This document shows positions 1 through 12,235 of a stretch of DNA of 64,000 nt, piece by piece; position 1 is the first letter of the stretch, and each line of letters opens with the position of its first letter. Under the pieces are notes generated by a model, which saw only the letters and a program-made list of their open reading frames with translations, was not told the DNA's origin and made no database searches. This stretch comes from Mrakia gelida (taxonomy: Eukaryota; Basidiomycota; Tremellomycetes; Cystofilobasidiales; Mrakiaceae), in the NCBI GenBank assembly GCA_024345305.1, contig BRON01000011.1:930001-994000 (forward strand), read 5' to 3'. Made by a program: the position numbers and the translations under genes.

Positions 1-1555
1 GAGGATCTGTCGCGTCGACGAGCAAGGTTGGATCATTCTCCGAAGTTCACCAATTGACGTCAACAACAAAAGGAGTACTCACCCACTACTCTGCTTCCGA
101 ACTGAGTGAACTGAGGCTGGACGTCGAAGGGGTCGAATGCGTCGGTAGATCTCAAGACGGAGAGGAAGTAAGTCGCGTCGTCGGGAGTTTGGGAAAGAGA
201 GCAGACTGGAAATTTCCGCTCGGGGAAGAGTGACATCTCTGTAGGAGAAGAGGAAGTAGTTTCGGTCAGTCTGCCGGAGTCATTAAAGGAAGGATAGCGG
301 CGAACAAGGAGAGAAGGGCGAGATAGCAACGACTCACGCGCAAAACGAAACTTGTCGATGGCGACGAAGTTCTTCTCCATCGTGTCTCCGTTCTCGGGAA
401 AGAGAGTTGGCTGGCGGTAGAAGAAGATCAACAAAATCAGCTGAAGCTCAAATTCAGCAGAAGACCTGATGGTCCCACCTTCAAGGCTTCGAAGAAGAAG
501 TACACGCCGTCGGGCTTGAGACAGCGAGCAATCTCGCTGCACAAATTCTCGTAGGTGAAGGTTTTGGAGAAGCTGCTAGCGAGTTGAGAGTGGTTGATCA
601 CCTGCGAGATGTGAAAGCGGTGAGACGCAGCTTGAGCGAGAACGAAACCGAGAGGAAAGGGAATGCTCACGTCGAAGAACGCATCTGGGCTGAAAGAAAA
701 GGAGCGTGAGTTCCATTTCTCGCTCGACGGAGGAGCCGATATGATTAAGACACACTAGGGAAGTTCCGTGGATACATCGAAGACTAGGGAAGGGAGAAGA
801 AGGAGGGGGAAGTGTCAGGTTGAAACGACGCGACGCGACGCGAGGTGAGTTGGTTGAGAACGAGAGAACCGGCTCACGTTCGGTTGTCATGTTTGCAGGT
901 ACAGTTCTGAGAGAAAGGAATCGCTAGGTCAGCTTCGAGACCATTGCTCGCATCAAGGAAAGGAGGGACGAACTCGGCGACGAGAGGTTGTGCGTCGACA
1001 CCTAGGCACTTTGCAGTTGGGAACCGCTCCGCCATCGACATGAGCCAAAGACCTGAGAGAAGGTTAGAGCGTTAGTATGAGACAAGAGTCAACTTCCCAA
1101 CCCACTCACCACTCATTCCTTGACCGACGTCAAGAATTCGCGATCCCTGTTTTGAGACCAGATCTTCGACCCTCGTCGCAACCTCCTGGGGATACAAGCC
1201 AAACTTCTCGAGCTTCCAGTACGAGGCGTACTCTCCTGCAGTCTTTCCGGCTCCATCCGAGGGAGAGCTGAAGACGCGAGGAGTTCGACACAGCGAAGGA
1301 ACGTGAGCGTCGTTTTGGCTCTGGGGCGAAGAGCTGAGAGGCCCTCGATCAGAGACGATGTCTGTACTTACCGACAGTTCTGACTAGCAGCTTGTACCTT
1401 TCGACCTGAAGCAGCCACAATAAAAGAAAGAGGGAGATGAAGGTCAGCTTCAAGGAAGGAAGGAAGACAAGCGATAGCGAACTGAGCTTGACACTCTTCG
1501 ACTCACCATGTCTCTCTTCAAACCAAGCCGCTTCGAGCGAGTCCGTGAACGTCAT
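1..1555 (-). CDS. SAM-dependent methyltransferase (UMTA-like), 3' end beyond the left edge
   Basis: Likely a cytosolic class I methyltransferase of the fungal secondary-metabolism/UMTA type; the substrate cannot be told. Seen: the SAM-binding motif I 'GSRILDVGQGMSG' around 1160-1110, followed by 'GLWLMSMAERFPTAKCLGVD' with the acidic ribose-binding position, then 'DAFFDVINHSQLASSF' and 'SEIARCLKPDGVYFFFEA', which is the usual motif III region. At least seven short introns interrupt it; one probable intron ends just before 'NCTCKHDNRT'. The last visible exon ends in a GTGAGT donor near position 10, so the C-terminus is outside the window. Odd: the first exon (ATG at 1555, 'MTFTDSLEAAWFEERHG') ends in a phase that does not match the next exon ('VERYKLLVRTVG'), so either the start lies in another upstream exon or there is a small lesion. 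Family call fairly sure, start unsure. Confidence 0.7.
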
Positions 1556-2129
1556 GGTAGAGGAGCCTCCGATGGAGGAAGAGTCATCCGAAGGGTAGGC
1601 AGGATATTCGTTGGAGGACTACATGATGGTTGGTGCAAAGGAAACAGCGGACAGAGCGCCGAAGCAGGAGCTCGAAAGGGGTTGAAGCACCGCCTGGCTC
1701 AACTTATGCCGTAAGAGTCTTGAGCGCAGCGCTGGAGAAAAAAATAGACGGGCAGAAGCACGTCACAGAGGGGAATCTCTGGAGAAGAAGCGCGAAGGAG
1801 AGCGCAACGAAACGTTCTCGACGCGTCGAATCGATCAAGCTCGTCTCGATTTTGCTTCCCCTCCTCTCATCTCACTTTCGCCACGTGGTCAGCCCTATGG
1901 AGGACCTGAGGATCACGACTCGATTCGAAAGGAGACATGCGACATTAATGAACGAGTCAGAAAAGAACGGAAGAACGATGAACGCAGAGAAATTAGAGCG
2001 AAGGATGAGCAAGCATAGACGAAGGTGTCCCAGTAAACCAAGTAGTAGGCAAGAAAGTAGAAGGATAGATGCAAAGGATGTGTAGGGGAGCAAGAAGTAG
2101 AAAAGAAGAAGGGGAAGCATGCAAGCGAA
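1556..2129. other. Intergenic, 5' side of the methyltransferase and 3' side of the membrane-protein gene
   Basis: About 570 nt with no supported gene. Reading upstream of the methyltransferase ATG, an open stretch ('NEYPAYPSDDSSS') runs back to a TAG at about 1622; this could be an extra N-terminal exon whose acceptor is that TAG. Both strands have short open frames but no splice-site pattern or recognisable motif. Confidence 0.4.
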
Positions 2130-5100
2130 TCAAGAAACGAGCAATCCCAACGCGTCCATCCCCTCGACCACGTTTCTCACGTCCGCCTCACTCGTCTCCT
2201 CCCCCGTCGCGATGGCCTTCGCTGCCTCGCTGAACACCCTCTCGAAGGAGGTATCGCTACTCGTCTGCTGAATCACGACCTGCTGACTCGTCGCTGACTC
2301 GGACCAGACCACAGCGGGCGAGACGGACGACGTCGAGGGGGATTGCACTGCCCAGAGTCGGAAGGTGTTTGAGTTGGGAGAGCCGAAGAAGAGGGTATCG
2401 GAGGGTGTGGCGAAGGAGGAGAGGGTGTGGTTGATGGTTGAGATGAGAATGGACCCGATGAGGGCGACTTCGATGGTTGGGAGGGAGGAGAGGAGAGGGA
2501 AGAGTGTGGAGGTGTTGGCGGGAGGGAGAAGGAGGAGGGTTTGGGTTGTTGGTTTGGAGAGGACGAAGGAGATAAAGTCCTGTGCGATGGTGGTGGAGGG
2601 CATGGCTTGAAGGAAGGAGAGGACGACGTGGTTGAGGTGCTGGAAGTTCCCTTGTTCTCGAGGGTCGAGATCCGTCGACGCGTCTCCTCCGTTGCTCGAG
2701 ATCGATCCTCCTGGGAAGCCTGAGAGGAGTTCGCCGACTCGGAAGGTGACCCTCGTCTTCACGTCCTCGTTCACGACGACTGCTTGTCGAGCGAGACCTG
2801 TTCTACCGTCGAGGAAGGGAGTTCGAAGGTGGAGGAGGTTGAGGGAGCCGTAGACCGGTCGATCTGGGAAGCAGCTCGACGCGAGAACCGTGCCTCCGAC
2901 CGTCGCTGGTGCGAGACCGAAAACGCTCGACTCGAAGCCTTCGACTGCTGAGCGTTGAGCGTCGCTGAGGGTTGGGTAGCAGGAGGTAGGAGGAGGAAAG
3001 GAAGTCGTGGAGGAGAGTTGAGTGAGACCGATGAGGGATTGGGATCCGATGGAAGCCGTTGCGTCGAAGGGGATGACGACCGGACTGGCTTTGACAACGG
3101 CGAGGAAGAGAGGGAGTTGGTCGGATGGGAGAAAGAGAGTCGAGGTCCAGAATCGAGCGAGAGCGGTTTCGCCTTGGGTCGAAGAAGCTGTTCGAGAAGG
3201 AAGGAGGGTTCAGCGCTCGTTCTCGAAAGGAGCTACAGACGAGGAAGAAGCGAGTGTACTCACCAGCAGCGAGGGTGGAGATTCTCTCAAGAACCGAAGC
3301 TCCAACCGTCCCGACCAACGACTGCTGGAAAGCATTGGGCGACGCGTCCTCGATCCAGCCCACGACGGGAGCCTTGACCTCCAGCGAAGCGAAATCGAAC
3401 GTCCATCCAGCCGAAGCGACTCGAAACTTCTCCGACTGAGTGAGATCCAGCGCGACTGCTCCGTCTGGAACTCCCGTGAAGTCCAACGACGAGACGAACG
3501 CTCGAAGGTCCTTGACGATGTTGAGATCCTCGGTCTTCGCGAGTTGCCAAAGGAGGGACGACTGGGCGAACTGGAGACGACGAGGTTGTTTCGAAGGGTC
3601 CAGGGAGGTTCCGAGGTCGAGGAGGAGGGCTTGGGAGGAGCAGTTCGAGTTCGTGGGTGAACCTTGGACGGACGAGAGGAAGGAGGCGAGGGAGGAGGCG
3701 GAGAGGGTGGTGTTGAAGATGGTGGACGCTATTTGGGTGAAAGTGAGAAGGGAGGAGGCGAGAGGTTGACAGTCGGACGAGGTCGAGGTGCAGACGCACG
3801 TCGAGTCTGAAGATGGAGCGAAGAGACAAGTCACCGTCAAGAGCTGTCGAAGGAGGTGCTAGGAGATCGAGACACTCACTGAGGTTGCAGAAACCTCCGA
3901 CCATCCCATTCGCACATCCCTCGTCGCTCGTCCCTCCACCGCCCGTCGAACCTGTCGCGTCGTCGCCGTGTCTCGTCAGAAGTCTGAACGAATCGAAACG
4001 CAAGTCAGTCTTCGTCGTTTCTTCCCTTCCCCGTCGAAAGAGACGGAGGTCAACTCACCCAACAGGTAACGCGATGATCAGAATCAACAACAACAGTCCC
4101 ACCCCACAAGCCATCAACTTCTTCCTCCTCGTCTAAACGACCCCCATCCTCGAAGGAGTCGCAGGCAGAGATTTCTTCTCCCACGTCGACTCCGTCCCAG
4201 GTGGACCGAACTCGATACCGGAGACCTGCCAGCCGCGAAGAGGATGAAGCAAAAGTCAGTACGACGGAGCTAGAACGAACGAACTCGCTCAAGACGCGTC
4301 GCTTTTGTTTTGGTTTGTTTTGTGAAAACTCACCTCCCTAGGCTGTTCCTCCCCATACCCAATAACCACCACCCCCACCTCCTTCTCCACCATCCCTCCT
4401 GATCCCTCCCCAATCTCCTCATCCACCCCTCTCGCTCCCACCCCACTCCATTTCCCTGCACCACTACCCATCGAACCCAGTTTCCTGCCCAAACTCCTCC
4501 TCCTCACCGTCGCGTCGCCCTTCTTTGCAGCCCTCTCAGGCGAAGCGATGATCACCACCGTTCCTGGCTCTCCTCCCTCGTTCGAGCCATCGTCGTCGTT
4601 ATCTCCCAGTTCCGTGAACTCCCCATCCCCTCCTCCTGCTCCACCAGCTTCAGAGGTTCCGCCAGCTCGTCCCGTCGACCTCCTCGAACTCGTCCCTCCT
4701 CCTCCTCCACCTGAGACCCAACTACGAAGGGATCCTCCCCCACTGGTGAGTCGACGAGAGAGGGCCCCTCCGCCAGCAGAGACTTTCCTTCTCGTCGAGG
4801 GAGAGTGATGAACGTAACCTCTCGCTCCCTCAACTCCTCCTCCAACTTCACTCCCGCTCGCCGTTCCTCCGCCTTCGAGGATCTCGACCACCCTATCCGC
4901 CCTACGGACCAAACGAGCGAGAGAGAGACCGGCTTCCCATCGCTTGATCCTCGACGGGGTGCGTTTGACCCCGAGCGGGGTGGGAGGGGAGATGGTTGAG
5001 TTTGAAGAGGAAGGTCGTCCCGAGTACGACGCAGAGGAGTGCTTGTTGTTGTACGGAGACCCCGAGTGGGAGCTCGAGCGATGGGACTTGGACGACCTCG

Positions 5101-7126
5101 AAGGGCCGACGAGGGAGGAGGAGGCGAACCGGGTTGAGCGTTGGGAGGGCGCGTCGGAGTTTCGTTTCTCGCCGTTGAAGGGTTGTTGAGAGAGGTTCGG
5201 GGAGGAGGACGCCGAGGACGACGAGATGAAAGGGAAGGGGTAGTTGGATGGACCTGCGAGGAAAGGGTAGTCTGTTTGCGGGGTCGTTGAAGGAGAGGAG
5301 GCAGGGGAGACGCGTTGCTGGTGGGAGGGAGGAGGAGGGAGGAGGTGACTCGGGGAGGTGGGAGCGGGAGGGTAGGTGTTCGTTCCGTATCCGGACGACG
5401 AGTAGCTTCCTTTCCGAGTCAGAGAGTCCTTGAGGATGGGAGTAGGTCCGGAGGTGGGAGAGGGAGTGGGAGACGGCGTTCCTCGTCCCTCGAGAGCCTC
5501 GAGAGCTGAGGCTCGATGTCCGACTTTGAGACTTCCCTCCCTCGACTGAACGAGCTCTTCTTCCCCCTCCTGAGCCATTCCCATCCCAGCCGAGACCCAT
5601 CGACCTAAATCTGTCCGGGATCCCAATCCTTGGAGCGTGAGGATCGACGAAGGACTGGAGAGAGCGACCGACGTCGAGACGGAGCCTCGCTTCGCATCTG
5701 TGACGATCACAGCGCTGCTGGTATGGCTTCCCGCACTCGACGGAAGTCCTCCTCCTGCACTCGTCGACGTGGTTGAGATGGTCCTGAACGTTTCTCGACT
5801 GGGGGTATCCGGGAGAGGGAGGTTCCGTTGCGAGGGAGGGGTAGGGTTGAGTTCGCTCGGGAACGGTCGATGGAAGTTCGGGGAGGGGACTTGAGCGAGT
5901 TCGAAGTTGGGCGTCGACGCTGAGGAGGGAATCGGAGGGAGAGGGATGGGTCCGGAAGGGTAGGGAGCCTGAGGGAGACTCGACGAGTTGGAGTAGAGAG
6001 AGGAAAGACGTTTCTGTCTTCCCTCGTTCGAACGAGCTCGGTTGATGGACGCGACGCTTCCTGGTCTTGACGGCGAGGGATCCGAAGCTAAGGGGTGGGA
6101 CGGTCTTCGAGGGCTGCCGGAGTTGATAGGAATGGACGAGATGAAGAAGGCGGAGTTGGGCGGTGTGGAAGTGGTCGGAGAGGGGGTTGCGGTTGACGAC
6201 GAGAGGTTGTGGCTGGAAGTCGAAGAGGAGGCGGTGGAGGTGAATGGATTTCGACCTCTTGGGGTGATGGTTGAGGTCGAAGCGAAGGAGGAAGCACTTG
6301 AGGAGGGAGTGATGGTGACGTAGGAGAGTCGGGCGGTAATTGAAGGGGAGAGGGAAGGGTGGGAGGATGCGGGTGAGGAGGACGCGACGGCGAGAGGAGG
6401 AGTGCCGTGCGACGACGAACCTCCTCCTCCGTTCTTCGACCCTCCGTAGGTCTCGAAGTAAGAGGGTCTCCCTCCCCTCTCAGAAGCTGCAGCTCTCTGC
6501 TGACTCAGCTTCCTGTACATCTCCAACCTTCTCCTCTCCTCCTCGGTCTCCTCGAACGAACCCGCCGCCTCCCTCTCGTCGAGCTCACCTCCCGCTCCAC
6601 CTCCTCCTACTCGAGCGAATCCGAGTCCATGATTACCCTCTCCGTGACCCAAGTCGGTAGGCGGACGAGGGAACTCCTTCCCTATCGCACTAAGAGGAAG
6701 AGTTCCATCCTCGAAGGACTGCCCTGTCCAGATAGCCGACGAGACCCTCGACGGCAGAGGGAGGAGCGTCGATCCTGAGCTCGAACGGTAGGCGTTGTGG
6801 GAGTCGTCCGAGAGGATCTTCGACTCTGGTCTCGGCGGGATCGGAGGGAGAGGGTAGGTCGAAGTGACGAGGGGAGAAGGGATCCCTTGCTGCTTGAGGT
6901 GTGGAGGAGTGAGAGGGTGGTGAGGGGTGAGGGAGGACGAGGAGGAGGAAGCGGGAGACGGCTTGGACGGGCTGTTGTTGTACGTCGTAGGAGGCGAGGT
7001 AGGGTGATGCTGCTTGTTGGATGCAAAAACGTGGTGTTGAGGTATCTGAGGTGATATTCCTAGATTCGAAGAAGGAACCGGGGAAGGAGGGGGAGGCTCG
7101 TCGCGAGGGTCCAGGAAACCAGGCAT
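2130..7126 (-). CDS. Large Ser/Pro-rich single-pass membrane glycoprotein, unknown function
   Basis: I do not recognise the family. The first coding exon (7126-4334, about 930 codons) is low complexity, rich in Ser, Pro, Gly and Thr, with a short ordered basic stretch 'RIKRWEAGLSLARLVRRADR' near its end. Then comes a basic patch 'TRRKKLMACG' and a hydrophobic segment 'VGLLLLILIIALPVG' at about 4120-4075, followed by roughly 600 residues with Cys pairs and N-glycosylation sequons ('NSTCVCTSTSSDC', 'FNTTLSASS'). This fits a type II or anchored protein with a disordered cytoplasmic head and an extracellular domain. Start: ATG at 7126 directly follows a 5'UTR intron acceptor. Odd: with the canonical acceptor (exon from 4225) the frame hits TAG at 4133-4135 just before the membrane segment; using that very TAG as the acceptor keeps the frame. 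A separate gene starting at ATG 4114, with the membrane segment as signal peptide, is the alternative. Confidence 0.6.
4133..4135 (-). other. In-frame TAG or alternative splice acceptor before the membrane segment
   Basis: After the 108-nt intron 4226-4333 the exon reads 'VSGIEFGPPGTESTWEKK' and 'SLPATPSRMGVV' and then TAG, immediately followed in the same frame by the basic patch and membrane helix. If the intron instead runs 4133-4333 (201 nt, ending TTTAG), the frame is kept and the 33 codons plus the stop are skipped. Confidence 0.6.
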
Positions 7127-7230
7127 CTGAGAGAACGCGAGAGGGGAGAGGGAAACGTCAGGAACGAGCGGGTAGGAGGGGAATCTACACTTCTTGGGAT
7201 CATGAAGAGGAGAAGGGGTTGTTGACTTAC
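7127..7230 (-). other. 5'UTR intron of the membrane-protein gene
   Basis: Reading on the minus strand, a GTAAGTC donor at 7230, a CCTGACG branch site and a TTCTCTCAG acceptor at 7127 frame a 104-nt intron. The next three bases are the ATG at 7126. This explains why the long open frame that continues upstream to 7477 should not be taken as coding. Confidence 0.7.
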
Positions 7231-8016
7231 CTCTTGTAGAGTTTGCTGGGATAAGAGTTAAGCAAGGAGAGACGATCCCTTCCGTTGGTTGCTGATCGTT
7301 TGGTTGAGCTCGAACGTGAACGAGCGACGGAGGGGACGAGTGAAGCTTCGAGCTTGGACGAGCTGACCGGAGCTCTTTCTCGACCCTTGGGATTATAGCT
7401 GTTCTGAAACGAGTGTGGGAGAGGGAAGTAGAAAGAGAAGGAAGCGAAGGAGGGAGAGAGGGGAGTGGTGGTTTCAAGTCAGGCGAGCGAGGGAGGGAAG
7501 GGAAGGTCGTCGGAAGCTCAGAGCAGAGGGGTCAGGAACATTTGGGATCGAGCCTCCTCCCTCCCCCCTCCCTTCCTTTTTCATGACGATATCACTAGAG
7601 GTGGGGGTAAGAGGGTGATACTAGATCAGCTTTGGAAAGTGGACATTGAGCGGAAGAAAATGCTCACTGTAAGAAGAGCCAGAAGAGAAGGAAGGAAGCG
7701 AGGTGAGCTCGACGCCTTCCTTCCCTCCTCGGAGGACGAGAACAGCAAAACATCCGAGACTCAGAGATGGGAAAAAGGGGAGGAGGAAGCGCCCTCGGAC
7801 CCGCGTCTGCTTATGTCTGTTCTTCAGAGAGCGAGTAAGCGGAGCAACACCGTGGACGAGGAAGAGAAAGAGAGCAACCTCGAAGTTGGAGGCGAAGAGG
7901 CGAAGGTTGGAACAGCGAGGGTGAGAGGTCGCGGGCGTGGTCTTCTCCTCACGTGTTTGGATGGCGAGAAACTCGAACAAATTCGCTGGCTTGCTTCCGA
8001 GACGTTTTCAGGCGGG

Positions 8017-8024
8017 TATAAAAA
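8017..8024 (+). promoter_or_regulatory. TATA box upstream of a short open frame
   Basis: A clean TATAAAAA sits 39 nt before ATG 8063 on the plus strand. It lies between two minus-strand genes, so it does not belong to either in an obvious way. Confidence 0.3.
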
Positions 8025-8062
8025 GGTTCGCTTCATCTCCTACAGGAGGCGTCTCGACGAAG

Positions 8063-8203
8063 ATGAGCTTGCGTCGACCGACGGCTTCAGTTCGTAGGGG
8101 AACGACGCGTCTCTCCGATCTTCCCCCTCCCTTCCACGCTCCTCTCCGGCCCTCAGCGCGTCAGGGTGATCATCTAGATATTCCCAAAGCAGTAGACTAC
8201 TAA
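8063..8203 (+). CDS. Possible 46-codon small protein, unknown
   Basis: An unspliced frame runs from ATG 8063 to TAA 8201-8203 and begins 'MSLRRPTASVRRGTTR', so its N-terminus is strongly basic. A TATA box precedes it at 8017. It ends 70 nt before the 3' end of LYS1, which is on the opposite strand. There is no family I recognise and no intron. Random frames of this size are common in such GC-rich DNA, so the TATA box is the only reason to mention it. Confidence 0.15.
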   Translation: MSLRRPTASVRRGTTRLSDLPPPFHAPLRPSARQGDHLDIPKAVDY

Positions 8204-8272
8204 ACTCGACACGAGACTAGACTACCCTAAACCCCCTGCTCCTTCATTGCTTTTCCTTAAGTCGCTCGACGT

Positions 8273-10100
<1,828 letters not shown>

Positions 10101-10570
10101 GGTGAGGGGGAAGAGGAGCTGAAGAGGGTGAGAGGGTTGGGTTCGGGGTTGACGGTTTGGAAGAAGAAGAGGAAAGGAAGAAAGGAAGAGCGTTTGGATG
10201 ACTCGAAATCAGCGCCCGTCCGAGGCGGATTCGAGGAGAAGAGAGCCAGTCCGCGGTGGACGGAGGGGTGAGAGGGAAGATAGTGGGAGAACGAGAGCGC
10301 TGGTATGTAGATGTTGAAAATGAGAAGAGTTCGAATGGAAGAAGAAGAAGGGAGAAAACGAAAGGTCGCGGACGCGAAGAAAAAAACGCGTCGAGCTGCT
10401 TGTTCTCGACGCGACGCGTCGTTGTCCTTAGGCAACTCCAGTCGAGTACAAGACGAGCTTAAGGGGAACCCGTCAAATAGGAAGGATTGTATATAGCACT
10501 ATGAGAGTATCAATGAGAAAAGCTGACCTCGAAGTCTGAACCCACCGCGTCCGCGTTCGCCTCCCTCTTG
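10101..10570. promoter_or_regulatory. LYS1 upstream region
   Basis: About 470 nt upstream of LYS1, reaching the 3' end of F-box copy 1, which is transcribed in the same direction. It holds pyrimidine-rich tracts on the LYS1 coding strand. I see no Gcn4-like TGACTC element that I would stand behind, and no gene. Confidence 0.4.
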
Positions 10571-11828
10571 TCAATCCTGCTCCTCCTGTTCTACGTCCTC
10601 CCAATCACACTCCAAAACAACCCATCTGTGAATTCGAGGTATGATGACGTAAGAGGGGACTCGTTCGAAAAAGACGTCCGCTGAGAAGGATGGCTCCTCT
10701 TCGTGCACTCCGTCGAACGTCTCCGTTCGAAAGAAGAAGCTCTCCGGTTTCTCTCCTCCAATCGACATCGCCAGCTCGTTCGACTCTCCTTCCATGAGAG
10801 GGATAGATCCAGGCCCACAAAAGTCGATATTTCTCAGCGAAGACCATCTGCTCATGAAGTCGAAAAGGGAAGGAGGGACGCGAACGATCGTTGGAGGGAT
10901 TCCTTGGTTGAAGGTTGAGTAGAGAAGGAAGCGCTCAAGCGGTTGGAGGAGGGCCAGAAGGGGTCCATAGAGCCGGATGTCCTGTCTGAGGTCGGTGATG
11001 TGAAGGCGGACGTCCTGGACGCTAATGACGGGTCGAGCGACGACGGCGAGGGCAGGAAGGCGAAGAGGTCCAGCGGAGCGAAGGACGAGTAGCTTCATCG
11101 AACGAAGGCGGCGAAGACGACCATGCACGACGGAAGATTCGGAGAACTGCATCAAACAAGACTGGTCAGCAGGAGGTATCGAAGTGGAAGGGACCGAGGA
11201 GGGAGGTGGTGAGCACTCGAGCACTCACCTTGGCCCGGACGAACGACGAGGCCTTCGAAGCGGTAACTGTCCCGGTGGAGTAGAGTTCTTCGGCCAGGAT
11301 ATCGAAGAGCTGAAAACACACTCGGGGAAGCTTGAACTTCTGCTTCCTACTGAGGAAGGACGTGATGTGGAGGAGGAGTTCGACGGGGAGGGAGAGGAAG
11401 AGGACGGTGCGTCACTCGAGGAGGGGATGGTCTGTACTTCTCCTGGAAAGAATAAGGGAGTTCAAAGTGGTTAGCCTGATAAAGCTAGTGACCGTAGGAG
11501 GAACGGGAAAGAGAGAAAGAAGGGGAGACGAACGAGAGACCAGAGACCAGAGCCAACGACCTTCGTCCTCCTTCCCTTCCTCCCTTCGACTCTCCCAGAC
11601 CCAGAACCCTCCAGGGAGCGACGCTCTCGAAAGCTGTCCGTTGACGAGCTCCTGATCCTTGTTGATTCTCTTGAGGCTCTCGTTCTCGGAAGAGAGTAGA
11701 GCGACGACGGGGGAGAGGTGAGCGAGGGAGGAGGTGTGAGCTTCGTTCTCGGACGAGAGTTGAGCGATGAGGGTAGCCTTCTGCTTGTCGGCTTCCTCGA
11801 GAGCGGCGAGTCGTTGTTCGAGGTCCAT
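10571..11828 (-). pseudogene. F-box family copy 1 (coiled coil + F-box + LRR-like tail), frameshifted
   Basis: First of six related copies in this window. Exon 1 (ATG 11828) is a short coiled coil beginning 'MDLEQRLAALEEADKQK', with 'KRINKDQELVNGQLSRASLP' and 'GGFWVWESRREEG', ending at the family signature 'GRWLWSL' before a splice donor. Exon 2 starts 'EKYRPSPP' and then holds an F-box-like stretch 'LSLPVELLLHITSFLSRKQK' and 'RVCFQLFDILAEELYSTG'. Exon 3 (from about 11160) starts 'FSESSVVHGRLRRLRSMKLL' and runs about 195 codons to TGA 10571. Lesion: 'EKYRPSPP' and the F-box are in different frames (about 11405-11440); all routes across meet a stop or lose the F-box. By analogy with F-box proteins it would have offered substrates to an SCF ubiquitin ligase; that role is inference. 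Confidence 0.65.
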
Positions 11829-12235
11829 CTGGCGAGGGAGGGGAACAGAAAGGAAGAAGGAAAAGGGACGGGAAGGGAGATGATGGGAGTCAGAAGCCAA
11901 AAGGGCGAGCTCGACCTCGCTTCCTCCTCCCTTCGTTTTGCGCCGTCGTCCTGTCCTCCTTGAACATTTTTTCGCCGAGTGAAATTTGTGTGTGAGGCGA
12001 TATTGACAGACATTTAGGATGCAAGCACAGAAATGAAGTTTTTCTTCTTTGATGCCTGTCTTCCGTGAGCTCCTTCCCCGCGCCACTTTGGGAAGCTCAT
12101 CAACCGACCTTCCCTCCCCCCCTTCCTCGCTTGACCTTCCTTCCCTCAACCCTCACTGTGCCCTCAAGCTCCAAAATATCATCAGCCCACTCTTCGCTCC
12201 TCCCTCTCATCATATCGCACAACACTCTCTCCAAC
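11829..12235. promoter_or_regulatory. Divergent promoter of F-box copy 1 and the helicase gene
   Basis: 407 nt between two divergent start codons. On the minus strand the 120 nt before the copy 1 ATG closely match the 5' flank of F-box copy 2 (about 26060-26121), including 'CATCATCTCCCTTCCC' and 'CTCGCCAG' just before the ATG, showing that promoter and gene were copied together. The helicase side is pyrimidine-rich. Confidence 0.5.

Larger units (their letters stand above)
7231..8272. other. Promoter and intergenic stretch between the membrane-protein gene and LYS1
   Basis: The proximal part is purine-rich on the plus strand (pyrimidine-rich on the coding strand), typical of fungal core promoters here. 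The only clear signals are a TATA box at 8017-8024 and a 46-codon open frame after it, listed separately. No conserved gene seen. Confidence 0.4.

Noticed and set aside
7127..7477. Upstream extension of the membrane-protein frame to an ATG at 7477
   Set aside because: It crosses a clear 5'UTR intron (7127-7230) whose acceptor abuts ATG 7126, and its Leu/Pro/Ser composition is that of a CT-rich leader.
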